The notes under the pieces: generated by a model
Seen by the model: the letters and a program-made list of their open reading frames with translations, nothing else
The model's database searches: none
What the model was told of the DNA's origin: nothing
Position numbers and translations under genes: made by a program
Source: Apus apus
Taxonomy: Eukaryota; Chordata; Aves; Apodiformes; Apodidae
Reading direction: 5' to 3'
Assembly: GCF_020740795.1 (NCBI RefSeq)
Contig: NC_067305.1
Span: forward strand, 2,046,001-2,110,000
Length of the DNA: 64,000 bases
In this document: positions 46,301-54,972 of the stretch, piece by piece
How the letters are laid out: each line of letters opens with the position of its first letter
How positions within the stretch are numbered: the first letter of the stretch is position 1

Positions 46301-49214
46301 GACTACAGAACATCACAGGATCAATCCTTGACTGCAATGATTACAAAGAACATGAAGTCCACAGAGCTTTCCCACATCACATGAACTGCTGGGATCCATC
46401 CTCCAGATCCACATGTTCCTGGAGGCTGCTTTAGGAGAGCTAATCACAGCCAGGCCTGCAGGGTTCTGTGCCATCTGCATCTTATTTTAAATCCTTCTGC
46501 AGGTGGTAGGGAATCAGATTCTATTTGAAAAATAATGAAGTATGCTTCTTAAGGAGCCACAAAACTTTAGAACTCAGTCTGGCTTTAATGTGTTCTGAGA
46601 AATTACAATCCTTTAAAATACAAACTTGTTAGATCTGTGAAACATGAAAAGGTGTAAGATACTTTTAAGTAAAAAAATCAGGCACAAAAAGGAAGGAGTA
46701 ATCCAGTGAGTGTCTGAAATTCAGTGTAATAAAGTCTCAGTAATAAAAATGGATGGACATAATTTTTAAAAAGCACTTGGCAGAGCAGAACAGGTTAAAA
46801 GGCAAAGGGAAAGGCACTAGTTCTTTACAAAAGATACTGGATAACATCCCACCTACCTTTTTTAAGCAAGTAAAAAACATTTTAGCTACTTAAGATAGTA
46901 AAAATGTAGACACATCTTATACTGGATCAGTCACATTTTAAAGCAGTGATATTAAAAAAAAAATTAAGCCCAAGAGCTTTAAAAATGTATCTGTAATCTG
47001 AAGAATGGGAAAGTAATTCAAGTAACAAAGCTCTGTGAAAATTAATAAAACACATCAGTACATTAATATAAATGTACATATTCTTCTCATTTTTACACAC
47101 AATTATACCAAAGAAGTCAAAAGCCTGATCTCTTACTACCAGAAGAAAACAGACCCTCACAAAGAGAAATTCTGTGGAGCCAGGTGACTGCTCATTTTAA
47201 TTTAGGAGATTTTTCTTACACAATGACCTTCTTATAAAGGCTGCCTAAGAGACTAGTCATATTAACAAAGGTTATTGCTGTGACCAGTCACTGTGATGAG
47301 TAAGCACAGAGAGCTAGAATGAGACAGCACAAGGGAAGCCTATAAACAGCTTCTAAGTATTTTATTAATCCTTCAGCTTGTGGAATGACAGTAGACTGCA
47401 AACCAAGTAAAGAGAATTCTACTTAAACACCTGTATATTCCTAAAAGAGGAACAGTACAGGTGTGTGAATACAAGCAGGGAGACTCTGCAAGCAAAAAAA
47501 TGTAAGAACTGAAGTAAAAAGTTTACCTTTCGGATCTGATTAGTAGTCAACATAATTACATCAGTCCCTTCATGAAAGCACTGAGAGGCAGCTAGGTAAC
47601 CAATTCTCTGTGAAAAAGGAAGAAAACAAGTGTTTTAAAAATAAGTTTAGGCAATGTTTAGATGAACAACAACTGGTAGCTTCATAAGCAATATTAAGAA
47701 GATTAATGATTAGGAAGGAGGCTTGTTTAACAGCAGAGGCATGAGAGGACTCTCTAGGAAAGGGCATTTATACCAAGAATAATCTCAGACAAGTGACATC
47801 TCTAGTGATAATTAATACATCTTAAGGATAATAAAACTAGCTTCACCTTCTCTACTTTGTTAAAACATACAGGTTCAATGACCAATAAAGTAGATTGGTC
47901 AGTAGAAGAAATGGAGAATATGATATTTCTTTTGTCTGTGTTGACTTCTGACTTTCAGGTACTAAAGCCCAATTTGGAAACCATTCCTTAAGAAGTAACA
48001 TTCCACCCTGTTTGGTGAAAAAGGTCTGCAACACAGACCATGAACCAAACCTTTCTAGAAAAACTATAAAGCTATTACAAAAGACAATATGCCTGCTACT
48101 AGCAGTCTTCACATAAAAACACCCTGTTTTTCACACAAGATACTTGACACCTATTGTCAAGCATCTGGTAGAAAAAGCCTAACCTAGCAGGTTAAGTATT
48201 ATCTATTTACTAGAAACAAATACAGTTTAATTTCTTTCTATATTGAAGAAAGCAAAGCAAATGATGTAGCAATGTATTAATTAAATACAGCAGTGGAAGA
48301 GATTGGCTGGTGCAGCTGTAGTGACACAAAGAACTCACTTTGAATGTAAACTTCGATGCACTCATGACTTCAATAATATTGAAAGCAGCCCAACTGATGT
48401 CATAGCCCAGCATCTGTAACTGTGAGCAGAGAAGCCAAGATAACATACTGAAATAAGAGACTCAGTAAGTCAAGATACTTCCCCAAAGTGAAGATGTAAC
48501 AACAGCCCAAACAATACTATAAGACACCTCAATTTCATGAGTAGTGTTACATTCTACACTGCTGGCAGGAAGGGAACAAGTCTCCAAGTTTCACCAGAAG
48601 CAAGTTTTAAACAGTTTGTATTAATTCCAGGTAATACATAGGCAATTCTACAAGCATTATAGTGAAGGGGCTTTTCCCCCCTCTGTATTTTTTTTTATAA
48701 ACCAGAACACACACACACAAATAATTCTTCAAGGGTATATCCCTCCTCTCCTCAGCAAAGGACTGCACAAAGAGAAACAAACACCAGTTTCGAGTGCTCA
48801 TGCAACTATGTGCTAAGAAACAATCCAGCTGAAAACAATTTGGTTTTAATTGGATTAGTTTTAAATCAGATTAGCTCCCTAACTTATCTCAGTAAAATAA
48901 AATTGTACCAATACCAGTGCCAGCACAAAGCACAGAGTGAGAATAGGCAGCCTCTGATGTCAGACACACATGGGAGCATTTTGCAGCCTGCACTGACAAC
49001 AGCCTGGGAACCTGCAGTCTCAGAAAATCAGGCACCCAGGCATTCAGGCTAGCTCCTGGTCAGCAAGAAAGAATAAAAATAAAGATGTGATTCCATCCTA
49101 TCCCAGCCAGGCACTTACATATGTAAGTTTGCAGACTGCATTTGCTTTCACTGCAATGTTATCCTGCTTCAGTTCCTGCTTGATCTCATCGATGCACTGG
49201 GAGATGTATTTTGC
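19206..49214 (-). CDS. AP3D1: AP3D1, AP-3 complex delta-1 subunit (31 coding exons; N-terminal exon outside window)
   Basis: AP-3 is a heterotetramer (delta, beta3, mu3, sigma3) on endosomes and the trans-Golgi that sorts cargo to lysosomes and lysosome-related organelles; loss of delta gives the mouse mocha and fly garnet phenotypes and human Hermansky-Pudlak type 10. The 31 exons (3549 nt including stop) join in frame to 1182 residues; with the roughly 32 N-terminal residues known in human the total is about 1214, matching the long mammalian isoform. Domains by that numbering: adaptin trunk of HEAT-like helices about 33-600; acidic segment with SDSESEDE about 632-639; a very charged Lys/Glu hinge about 720-978; ear about 980-1214 ending in ETLSKC. 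All phases agree and all introns are GT-AG except one GC-AG. No frameshift or stop was seen. Confidence 0.97.
19663..19742 (-). CDS. AP3D1: AP3D1 exon 31
   Basis: 80 nt, residues about 1157-1183, reading [20 protein letters not shown] then CLLVKK. Acceptor TTTGTAG, donor GTAAGA. Ear domain core, near-identical to mammals. Confidence 0.97.
20430..20620 (-). mobile_element. CR1 fragment in AP3D1 intron 29-30 region
   Basis: Plus strand starts CACAGAACAGTTTGGGTTGG and ends at CACCACCCTCACATT. About 190 bases, 5'-truncated, sense on the same strand as AP3D1. Confidence 0.93.
20707..20828 (-). CDS. AP3D1: AP3D1 exon 30
   Basis: 122 nt, residues about 1116-1157. Contains [20 protein letters not shown] and KICFHHHFS. 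Acceptor TTGCAG, donor GTGAGT. Ear domain. Confidence 0.97.
21270..21355 (-). CDS. AP3D1: AP3D1 exon 29
   Basis: 86 nt, residues about 1088-1116, beginning [18 protein letters not shown] and ending ITTPCY plus a split Ser. Donor GTAAGT. Ear domain. Confidence 0.97.
22373..22461 (-). CDS. AP3D1: AP3D1 exon 28
   Basis: 89 nt, residues about 1058-1087: [20 protein letters not shown] then KGTLSFIVK. Donor GTAAGT. Hydrophobic beta-strand pattern of the ear. Confidence 0.97.
23122..23509 (-). mobile_element. CR1 fragment, young-type, in AP3D1
   Basis: About 390 bases beginning at TAGAATCCCAGACTGGTTTG, nearly identical to the copies at 16.8 and 25.0 kb. The minus strand encodes [20 protein letters not shown], the ORF2 C-terminus. 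5'-truncated. Confidence 0.95.
23930..24119 (-). CDS. AP3D1: AP3D1 exon 27
   Basis: 190 nt, residues about 995-1058. Includes [20 protein letters not shown] and [15 protein letters not shown]. Donor GTATGA (weak at +5), acceptor TTACAG. Start of the ear beta-sandwich. Confidence 0.97.
24492..24539 (-). CDS. AP3D1: AP3D1 exon 26
   Basis: 48 nt, 16 residues [16 protein letters not shown] (about 979-994). Acceptor TTCCAG, donor GTGAGG. Marks the hinge-to-ear junction. Confidence 0.96.
24673..24822 (-). CDS. AP3D1: AP3D1 exon 25
   Basis: 150 nt, residues about 929-978. A lysine-rich block [20 protein letters not shown] then [19 protein letters not shown]. Donor GTGAGT, acceptor TTGGCAG. Highly basic hinge, probably disordered. 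Confidence 0.96.
25049..25575 (-). mobile_element. CR1 fragment, young-type, longest of its group
   Basis: Begins ATCATAGAATGGTTTGGGTT and runs about 525 bases to GGGCTCCAGGGGGTGTCC, retaining more ORF2 than the other near-identical copies. Lies in the intron between exons 24 and 25, sense on the AP3D1 strand. Confidence 0.95.
25899..25997 (-). CDS. AP3D1: AP3D1 exon 24 (acidic hinge exon)
   Basis: 99 nt, 33 residues (about 896-928) starting [15 protein letters not shown] and ending in EEEEEDEGK. The acidic run is coded by a near-perfect GAG array. Phase 0 at both ends, so skipping it keeps the frame. Donor GTAAGT. Confidence 0.95.
26607..26669 (-). CDS. AP3D1: AP3D1 exon 23 (LDFWLS exon)
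   Basis: 63 nt, 21 residues [16 protein letters not shown] then TAQPQ (about 875-895), a hydrophobic island in the charged hinge; I recall the same [10 protein letters not shown] motif in long vertebrate delta isoforms. Phase 0 at both ends. Acceptor CTTCAG is good, donor GTAGAC is weak, which suits alternative splicing. Confidence 0.93.
26744..26888 (+). mobile_element. CR1 3'-end fragment, opposite strand to AP3D1
   Basis: Reads CR1 sense on the plus strand and ends GATTCTATGA, the typical 3' tail. It starts only 74 bases upstream (in gene sense) of the exon 23 acceptor region and is inverted relative to the copies at 25.0, 27.2 and 29.4 kb. Confidence 0.93.
27239..27424 (-). mobile_element. 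CR1 fragment in AP3D1 intron 22
   Basis: Starts ACATAGAATGGGTTGGG and ends CACCACCCTCACACT; shorter and more diverged at its 3' end, including a deletion in the CACCAGCCCAGG region. Sense on the AP3D1 strand. Confidence 0.92.
27764..27962 (-). CDS. AP3D1: AP3D1 exon 22
   Basis: 199 nt, residues about 808-874: [20 protein letters not shown], then [20 protein letters not shown] and EEEEEKK. Acceptor TTTTTAAG, donor GTAATT (weak). Basic-to-acidic hinge, the part of the delta chain Pfam names the BLVR region. Confidence 0.96.
28932..28955 (-). other. AP3D1: Candidate 24-nt in-frame microexon of AP3D1
   Basis: On the minus strand a CT-rich tract (CTCTCTCTTTCTTTCTG) leads to CACACGCAG, then 24 bases, then a perfect donor CAG|GTAAGA. 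Spliced between exons 21 and 22 it stays in frame with no stop and would add eight residues, turning DLD-K-PLAD into [16 protein letters not shown]. Purely a splice-signal prediction; a decoy donor is the alternative. Confidence 0.2.
29409..29655 (-). mobile_element. CR1 fragment in AP3D1 intron 21
   Basis: Starts ACATAGAATCATGGGATGG and runs about 245 bases to CCCCTCTTCCAGC. Young-type, sense on the AP3D1 strand; minus strand encodes MRHEE-type ORF2 end in another frame. Confidence 0.94.
30421..30494 (-). CDS. AP3D1: AP3D1 exon 21
   Basis: 74 nt, residues about 784-808: [20 protein letters not shown] then IDLD and a split Lys. Acceptor TTCTGCAG, donor GTAAGT. Acidic hinge. Confidence 0.97.
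31167..31366 (-). CDS. AP3D1: AP3D1 exon 20
   Basis: 200 nt, residues about 717-783: [20 protein letters not shown], a [13 protein letters not shown] block, then [20 protein letters not shown]. Donor GTCAGT (C at +3), acceptor CCACAG. Start of the lysine-rich hinge. Confidence 0.97.
31559..31615 (-). mobile_element. Short antisense CR1-like 3' end
   Basis: About 57 bases with ATCACAGAATCACTCTGGTT and a GAGTCCAACC block, the 3' terminus of an older CR1 subfamily. It abuts an inverted younger CR1 copy. Confidence 0.75.
31618..32041 (+). mobile_element. CR1 fragment, young-type, opposite strand to AP3D1
   Basis: Plus-strand sense copy of about 425 bases ending CCATCCCATGATTCCA. Almost the reverse complement of the 25.0-kb copy, so the two could pair in the AP3D1 pre-mRNA about 6 kb apart. 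Confidence 0.95.
32653..32728 (-). CDS. AP3D1: AP3D1 exon 19
   Basis: 76 nt, residues about 692-717: [20 protein letters not shown] then PLKVP and a split Gly. Acceptor TCCTAG, donor GTAAGC. Confidence 0.97.
32729..34638 (-). other. AP3D1: AP3D1 introns around exon 18
   Basis: Apart from exon 18 (33676-33747) nothing is recognised here: no CR1 copy, no other exon, only AT-rich unique sequence. Confidence 0.65.
33676..33747 (-). CDS. AP3D1: AP3D1 exon 18
   Basis: 72 nt, residues about 668-691: [20 protein letters not shown] then SPQK. Contains an NPF tripeptide, a motif that in other proteins binds EH domains. Acceptor TTTTCAG, donor GTGAGT. Confidence 0.97.
34639..34780 (-). CDS. AP3D1: AP3D1 exon 17
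   Basis: 142 nt, residues about 620-667: [20 protein letters not shown], then [20 protein letters not shown]. Acceptor TTACCAG, donor [14 protein letters not shown] is a likely casein-kinase-2 type acidic site. Confidence 0.97.
34912..35057 (-). CDS. AP3D1: AP3D1 exon 16
   Basis: 146 nt, residues about 572-620: [20 protein letters not shown], then [20 protein letters not shown]. Acceptor TTTTTAG, donor GTAAGG. End of the trunk. Confidence 0.97.
35424..35905 (-). mobile_element. CR1 fragment (older subfamily) in AP3D1 intron 15
   Basis: Begins ACATAGAACCATAGGGGTTGG; the minus strand encodes [20 protein letters not shown] and upstream ORF2 parts such as [18 protein letters not shown]. Fairly intact, about 480 bases. 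Ends about 120 bases before exon 15 in plus coordinates. Confidence 0.94.
36024..36255 (-). CDS. AP3D1: AP3D1 exon 15
   Basis: 232 nt, residues about 494-571: [40 protein letters not shown], to ADLEVQER. Acceptor TGTACAG, donor GTAAGA. Adaptin trunk helices. Confidence 0.97.
36437..36733 (-). mobile_element. CR1 fragment in AP3D1 intron 14
   Basis: Starts ACATAGAATCAAGGAATAGTG. The first part matches the young-type 3' module; beyond about 36600 it matches a different CR1 subfamily (CTTCTTGGTATCTAACC), so it may be a distinct or mosaic subfamily. Confidence 0.92.
37343..37573 (-). CDS. AP3D1: AP3D1 exon 14
   Basis: 231 nt, residues about 417-494: [40 protein letters not shown], ending [10 protein letters not shown]. 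Acceptor TTTGCAG, donor GTAAGT. Classic adaptin motif [10 protein letters not shown]. Confidence 0.98.
37666..37814 (-). CDS. AP3D1: AP3D1 exon 13
   Basis: 149 nt, residues about 368-417: [20 protein letters not shown], then [20 protein letters not shown]. Donor TG|GTCAGT is weak (C at +3), acceptor CAACAG. Only 92 bases of intron separate it from exon 14. Confidence 0.97.
37815..39458 (-). other. AP3D1: AP3D1 intron 12
   Basis: Holds one CR1 copy (37974-38300). The remaining 1.1 kb shows no recognised element on either strand. Confidence 0.7.
37974..38300 (-). mobile_element. CR1 fragment in AP3D1 intron 12
   Basis: Starts GAATCACAGACCTGTTTGGG and runs about 325 bases to TTCAGGCACTGGAACC. 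More diverged at its 3' end (CCCACTAGACCAGG). Sense on the AP3D1 strand. Confidence 0.93.
39459..39604 (-). CDS. AP3D1: AP3D1 exon 12
   Basis: 146 nt, residues about 319-367: [48 protein letters not shown]. Acceptor TTCACAG, donor GTATGT. Highly conserved trunk. Confidence 0.98.
40341..40389 (-). CDS. AP3D1: AP3D1 exon 11
   Basis: 49 nt, residues about 303-319: [16 protein letters not shown] plus split Leu. Acceptor CCAG, donor GTAAGT. Confidence 0.96.
40804..40853 (-). CDS. AP3D1: AP3D1 exon 10
   Basis: 50 nt, residues about 286-302: split Val then [16 protein letters not shown]. Acceptor TTCCAG, donor GTGGGC. Confidence 0.96.
41530..41579 (-). CDS. AP3D1: AP3D1 exon 9
   Basis: 50 nt, residues about 269-286: split Ser, [16 protein letters not shown], split Val. 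Acceptor TTTCAG, donor GTAAGA. Confidence 0.96.
42132..42205 (-). CDS. AP3D1: AP3D1 exon 8
   Basis: 74 nt, residues about 245-269: [20 protein letters not shown] then NLIH and split Ser. Acceptor TTAAATAG, donor GTAGGT. Its upstream intron uses a GC donor. Confidence 0.97.
42483..42622 (-). CDS. AP3D1: AP3D1 exon 7 (GC donor)
   Basis: 140 nt, residues about 198-244: [46 protein letters not shown]. Acceptor CCCAG. The donor reads CTG|GCAAGT, a GC-AG intron; the frame continues exactly into exon 8 at FGAL, so the site is real rather than misplaced. Confidence 0.97.
42623..43997 (-). other. AP3D1: AP3D1 intron 6
   Basis: About 1.4 kb, AT-rich, no CR1 copy or other exon recognised. Confidence 0.65.
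43998..44127 (-). CDS. AP3D1: AP3D1 exon 6
   Basis: 130 nt, residues about 155-198: [43 protein letters not shown] and split Gly. Acceptor TTTCCAG, donor GTGAGT. PYIRKKA is a hallmark of adaptin large chains. Confidence 0.98.
44186..44885 (-). mobile_element. CR1 fragment, long older copy, in AP3D1 intron 5
   Basis: About 700 bases with an open minus-strand frame for the ORF2 C-terminus: [56 protein letters not shown] and [20 protein letters not shown]. This is the most complete CR1 coding piece in the window; the reverse transcriptase core itself is missing. Its 3' end lies 58 bases upstream of the exon 6 acceptor. Confidence 0.95.
45126..45233 (-). CDS. AP3D1: AP3D1 exon 5
   Basis: 108 nt, residues about 119-154: [36 protein letters not shown]. 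Acceptor TTTCAG, donor GTGGGT. Confidence 0.98.
45234..47526 (-). other. AP3D1: AP3D1 intron 4
   Basis: About 2.3 kb, AT-rich, with one CR1-related fragment (45790-46205). Nothing else recognised. Confidence 0.65.
45790..46205 (-). mobile_element. CR1-related fragment, divergent subfamily
   Basis: Starts ATCATAGGGTCATTTTGGTT; the minus strand carries [20 protein letters not shown] then [11 protein letters not shown], a decayed CR1 ORF2 end. Clearly a different subfamily from the near-identical group. Confidence 0.85.
47527..47607 (-). CDS. AP3D1: AP3D1 exon 4
   Basis: 81 nt, residues about 92-118: [20 protein letters not shown] then TTNQIRK. Acceptor TTCACAG, donor GTAAAC. The [16 protein letters not shown] segment is near-invariant in delta-adaptins. 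Confidence 0.98.
48339..48419 (-). CDS. AP3D1: AP3D1 exon 3
   Basis: 81 nt, residues about 65-91: [20 protein letters not shown] then ASKFTFK. Acceptor CTCACAG, donor GTGAGT. Confidence 0.98.
49119..49214 (-). CDS. AP3D1: AP3D1 exon 2 (first exon seen)
   Basis: 96 nt, residues about 33-64: [20 protein letters not shown] then [12 protein letters not shown]. Acceptor TCCTCAG, donor GTAAGT. It starts in phase 0, so the missing upstream exon should end at a whole codon (HKEDE in human). Confidence 0.97.
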
Positions 49215-52200
49215 CTGAGGAAAACAAACAAAAATTCATGCTCATTTATCTGTTTTGTAGATTTCCAAGGGAGAAGCAGCAGAACTTGTCATTTGAAAGC
49301 ACCAGGTCTCACAAACACACACACTATTTAGGTAAGCACATTATTCTGACAGAACTACTAATTAATAAGAAATGTCACAACTCTATTACAAAACCCAGGG
49401 TACACAGAGATGTCTCTTCAGTGGTTTCCTTTCTTCCCAGTCTCCCAGGCAATTTCATTGTTCAGTTCAGAGCTCTATTTTCTCAAAGATTTGTGGAAAA
49501 AAGGTGTTCAATGGAGAAGGTGTACCTTGTGGTCTGCAGAAACCCCGAGTCCCACCGTTCCTAGAACACACACTAATCACTTACCTCAACGGGAGGTCAG
49601 AGATCACCCGTTCATTATGTGTCTAGAAACAAAACTATGTCAAACACTAACTAGAGCCCATAAATTCAAGGTGACTGATTAAAATACTAGGAGTTACTCT
49701 GCTTTTGGGCATGATGTAGAGAGACAGATGTGCACCCACAACCATCCTCATGGAGGGACACAGCCCAAGCCTCCTATGGGTACAGGTACTGCTGCTGTCA
49801 CCTCAGCCATGACAAGGACACCCTCTCCCTGGTTCACCACTTGGACAAGCAAGTTTGTCACTCACATATCTTTATATGCAACAGTTATTTGTAGGAATTC
49901 CTCACTAATTCAGAGAGCCAAATGTCACAATATTTACATTTAAATATTGGCCCTTCATTACTTTCCAAACAATCACGTCTGTGCTTGTGGGAGGGATGTG
50001 GCAAATGCATGATTTAAAAATATCTGTACAGGTTTTATTTTAGGAGTGGGTTTAGCTCCGAGATTCCTTCAGTTCCCAATTATGATTTAAGCACTGAAGA
50101 AATCTGCTACAGAGATCATGGAAGTTTAAAAGCAGAGAAATTCTCTCTCCTTAGAAAGCCACACACACACCAGAGCATTTAACATTCAATATAACAACAT
50201 CAGCTGCCAGAGGATCCAGGTCAGAAGCAGATTACCTAGTTCCAAAGTAAAATCCTGCCTGGATACCATTACCTTCCAGCAAAAAGATACTTCCAACACA
50301 GAATTCTCCTGGCCTGCTCTTTACATTTCTTCCCTTTACATTAAATTGTGTATTACCCCTACCATTTGTGGGTATTTTACAATGTTCTAGAGTGATACTC
50401 AGGCTTCAAGTCATAAAGGTTTGCTGCTAGAAGCAGAGAGTGTTATTTTTAATAAATAGCAGGTGACAATATAAAGCAATGGGGTAAGGTCTGTAATGCC
50501 CAGAGACACTGCAGTGACCAAGGTGAGGAAAGGCAGCAACTGAATTTTAATGCAGGGACTTCATATTCCAAGCAGCAGTCATGTAACAAAAATTTACACA
50601 CATTTAAAATCTAGTGATACCAGAATTCAAATCCACCATCAGGGCACACAGTGAATGTGCGTAATTCAGAGGAGAAGCAGCTTCACTGGTTTAACAGCTT
50701 CCAGAGAAGCAGAATAATTTATCTGGCTTTTCTCCCAAACCTCACACTTGCAGGGGGGGTAAAAGCCAACTCCATGGCACAGGTAAGCTCAGGTGGATCC
50801 ACACGTGTGATTCTGAGAGTTTTAGTTAAAAGTCTCTGTAGACCTTCCCAGAGCTCGTGGCTGACCTGCTCCTGCAGCCTACCAGGGTCTCTCAAACAGC
50901 AGCCCCACTCTCCAGCATAACCTAACCCAGAAGGTCTGATGAAATAAAGCTGGCAACTGAATTTACTTGAAGAGATTTAAGATATTCTTAAATACCTGCA
51001 TTTTGGGTAGAAATACTATCTCTGCAGCAGGAATTACACGTTAAGGGAAGACATGCTGACCACCAAACAAGCCTCTTCTCTACAGAGGTACCCATCTGTC
51101 CTGCTGGATGTGGCCAGTGGATTGCATCTGCCAAAACTGGAGATGGCATTGCCCCCAAACGGGACCCTGTGAAGGGTCCAGGTGAATTCTCCAGGAAGCA
51201 GAATATTTGGGATTCTAAATTGTCACCTGAGAGTGATTCAGGTCCAGACAACTCACATGGGAAGTTTAAACTCTTAACCTTCTGATAGAAGAAAATACAC
51301 ACTCAATCAGAAATGCTGAAAGAATGACCTACACAACATGCTACTGATCTACACCTACATTGTACCTGGCCTTGAATATTTCATGCCCACATAAGAGCAC
51401 ACTGGAGCAGTGTCACAGAATCCTTCACATGTGTATCTCATTGCCACATTCTCCTCAGTGCAGAACATTAACATGCAGGTTCTCAGTCTTTATGTCCATA
51501 ACCCGAAAGTATTATTGTCATTTTCTATAAACATTAGCCTAAGCTTCCTGAAAACCCCCTGGAAATTGAAAGTAAACCATTGTGTGGCCAGGAGGGGCCA
51601 AACACAGAGTACAGAAAAAGCCCAATCACGTACAGGTGGGCACAGCTGAATACAAGCTCCCAGGTCACTGGCCACACTTGGTGGCCCCAGCAGCCAGCAA
51701 GCAAACCCATCTAGCAGTTCATCTAAGATAATGAGCAACCTTTGGAAAGTATATTACAGAACACAGAATGAGATATGAAACTAAAATAAGGGATTTTGCA
51801 GAGCAGAAAGAAGTCCTTCCGAAACAGCTGTACTTCAAATCCTAGAAGACTACAAGGAATGAAAGACCCTATATATAGAAAGCTTTAAAGGATCAGCAGG
51901 TATTAACTTTTTGTTAATCTCTTGTGGAGTTTTTCTGTCATGAATGAGCAGTATGAAGAAAACTGATCTATTTAGACCCCAACCACAACACCCTAGGTTT
52001 GCCATCACATTTAACATCTCCATAAATACGAAGCAGGATGCACACATGGATCTTTGGTGAAGCTCTTCCCTGGTCTCTGAGCAGTGGACCTGCTGCCTCT
52101 GCAAAGCACAGGAGCACAGGAGGCTGCACCAAGTGTTTTCAGACTGGCAGATACCCTCAGGCCCCACAGTCCACCCTGCAAGCTGTTCAATTCAGACAGC

Positions 52201-53810
52201 CAAGCCTGACAGTGACAGGGAGACCAACCACTTGATGCAATGGAGAAAAAAATGAGAGTCACTCAGCAAGGCCTAAATGTTGGCAGGAAAATAAACAACC
52301 CACGTACACACTGCAATGGGACAAAGTCTGGATACTTTTCCCAACATGATGCATTTATAGTTTTTCCATGAATTCTTCTAACATAGTCATCTCCTGGTGT
52401 GGTAATTAAAAATAAGTACTTCCCAGGATGTAACTGGACGAGTTTTCCCCTAAATGCTTTTGAGATCTCATGAAGAAAGGAAAGCAAAGGGAAAATATTT
52501 CAGAGCTCATTATGCTCACAGTATTGATTCTAACATCAATATACATCTTAAGTATTAATTCCTTACTAATCCTGTGACAGTCTTATTTGAAGTTTCCCTG
52601 GGGATACTACTCAATTGCTCACACATTTTCACCAGTCAACCAAGGAGCACTTCTAAGTCATAATATTTATAGACCTTTGGACATTGCCAGCCAGACTGCC
52701 TTGAGTAAGGAAGGCGATTACAAGGCAGCCTTTCATTCCTGGTGTAGTGGAGAACAAGCAGAGCCATTAAGGAAAAGAACACCCTGAGAATGGTGGTGAT
52801 CCCAGCAAAGCTGCAAGTCTGCAGTCAGAAGCTGAAGGGCACCTGGTAACACAAGGGGAAAAAGCTGAGAGCAGCTCTTTTATTCCTCCTATGCTGCCAA
52901 GGGGGAAAAGAGCCTTTCCCAGTGGAAAAGGCTCTTTAATGAAATGCTATAGCAACCACTTGGGTGATTATTTTCTCTCACATACTCCTCAGGAGGAGGA
53001 AGATTTCAGAAGCACACTCAGAGCAGGGCAGCTAAAGCCCAAGGAAAACATGCAGAGGTCAGCAGAAATTACTCCAAGCTGTGAATACAGCCCCAAATTG
53101 TAACTCCTGTTTCTTCATGAATTCCACCAAACAGATGCAGTAAGCATTTTTATATCCATGACCAAAATACACAAGCTAATTTTAAAAAGAAGCCCAAATT
53201 CCTCAGGAATTCCAAGACCTCACCCAGAAAATATGAGCATTTAAACTAGTGCAAGTGGCTAAAACAAGAATGAAGGTATCACAAGTCAAAGACACAATCC
53301 CTCTGAAACAGAGGGAAGCAGGAAAGGAAAAGTGGGTCATGGGAAGAAGCCCAAATGTCTGGTTTTAGGATTTTTTCCTTTCCCAAGCCATGTTTTTTGA
53401 ATTAACTTGGCAAAAACATTAGAATTTCATTTATTCCAAGCTCCAGCCAAGACAGAATTTGGGGTTTGCTGACAATATCTGAGAGGTTCACAAAAGACTA
53501 GTATTTTTTTCAACCAATATGTGAATGAAGTTGAAAAATCACCTAACTGAAAAACAGCTACATTCCTAGGAAATGTAAGTCTCTTGTGAAGTACTTTTGT
53601 TGGCTGATGAGACACTGTCAGAATGGCTACTGCTGCAGCTTCCATACTTCTGCTTTACATTAAATTTAATCATGAAAGCTGTTTATTTGAAATAGTCTGA
53701 AAGGAGTTGTGCTCTTATTTCAACCATATACCAATTTTTCAACATCAAAAGGCAGCAAACCCTGTTCTTATCACTTAGGGTTACAGTCCAACAAACCAAA
53801 TATGCAGCAG

Positions 53811-54230
53811 AATCATAGAATCATGGGAGGCTTGGGTTGGAAGGGACTTTTAAAGAACATCCACTCCCAACCCCCTGCATGGGCAGGGACACCTCCTACC
53901 AGCCCAGGTTGCTCCAAGCCCCATCCAACCTGCCCTTCAACACCGCCAGGGATGGGGCAGCCACAGCTTCCCTGGGCAACCTGGGCCAGGCTCTCACTCC
54001 AGAATTCCCTCCTCATGTCCAACCTCAATCTACCTCTTCCAGTTTTCATCCATCCACCCTTGCCCTCTCCCTCCCTGCCCTTGTCCCAAGCCCCTCCCCA
54101 GCTTTCCTGGAGCCCCTTCAGGCACTGGAAGGTGCTCTAAGGTCTCCCTGGAGCCTTCTCTTCTCCAGGCTGAACACCCCAACTCTCCCAACCTGTCTTC
54201 AGAGCAGAGCTGCTCCAGCCCTTGGGTCAT
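53811..54230 (-). mobile_element. CR1 fragment in AP3D1 intron 1
   Basis: Starts GAATCATAGAATCATGGGAG; about 420 bases, young-type with a short deletion where CACCACCCTCACA is expected (about 53998). Sense on the AP3D1 strand. Confidence 0.94.
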
Positions 54231-54657
54231 TGAATCCTCCACCAAAGTTCCCATCAGGATCCAGCCTCAATCCACCAGATCTGCTGCAGTTGATTTGAGA
54301 TTCAAACCTCTCACTCACTGCAACAGCAAAGTGCTTCCCACCAGATGAAGTAGTAAAATCTCACTGAATATTCAACTCCACTTCTCTGGCACTTTCAGGG
54401 TTAAACACTGTTTTAAGGAAAGGATTATTAAGGGCAAATGCCAAAAGGAGCAAAATATGATTTGATATAAATGTATAGCTACAGCATCATGAAACAGAAG
54501 TTTGGAGTAAGTATAACACCAAAATAAATAACTGAATAAAGGACAAAATATGACATTTGTTTTAAGCATTGTAGGATTCCTCTTTCTTTTGTACCACTTG
54601 GAGACACATGCTTGCTATTAAACTGCATGAAATCACGTTGAGCACAAGCACATGATG

Positions 54658-54972
54658 ATCACAGAATCACAGCCTCAAAGAATGGTTTGGGTGGGAAGGG
54701 ACCTTTAAAGGTCACCTAGTCCAACCCCCGGCAGAGAGCAGGGACATCTTCAACTAGATGAGGCTGCTCAGAGCCCCATCCAACCTGACCTTGAACACAT
54801 TCAGGGAAAGATCTACCACCTCTCTGGGCAACCTGTGCCAGTGTTTCACCACCCCCATACTAAAAAATGGCTTCCTTATATCTAGTTTAAATCTCCCCTC
54901 TTTTAGTTTAAAACCATCACCCCTTGTCCTATCCCTAAAGGCCCTGCTTAAAAGTTTCTTCCTATGTGACCA
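54658..54972 (-). mobile_element. CR1 fragment, another subfamily, in AP3D1 intron 1
   Basis: Starts GATCACAGAATCACAGCCTC; minus strand encodes [20 protein letters not shown] and [20 protein letters not shown], a CR1 ORF2 C-terminus. About 315 bases. Confidence 0.93.

Noticed and set aside
50651..50920. Scattered 60-130 codon frames in AP3D1 intron 1
   Set aside because: Lengths are as expected by chance, with no homology that I can recognise and no consistent splice signals.
52263..52487. Minus-strand frame with a protein-like stretch ending in CVRGLFIFLPTF
   Set aside because: Reads somewhat like a globular protein, but it is short, has no family I recognise, no convincing flanking splice sites, and sits inside AP3D1 intron 1. 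Probably chance.
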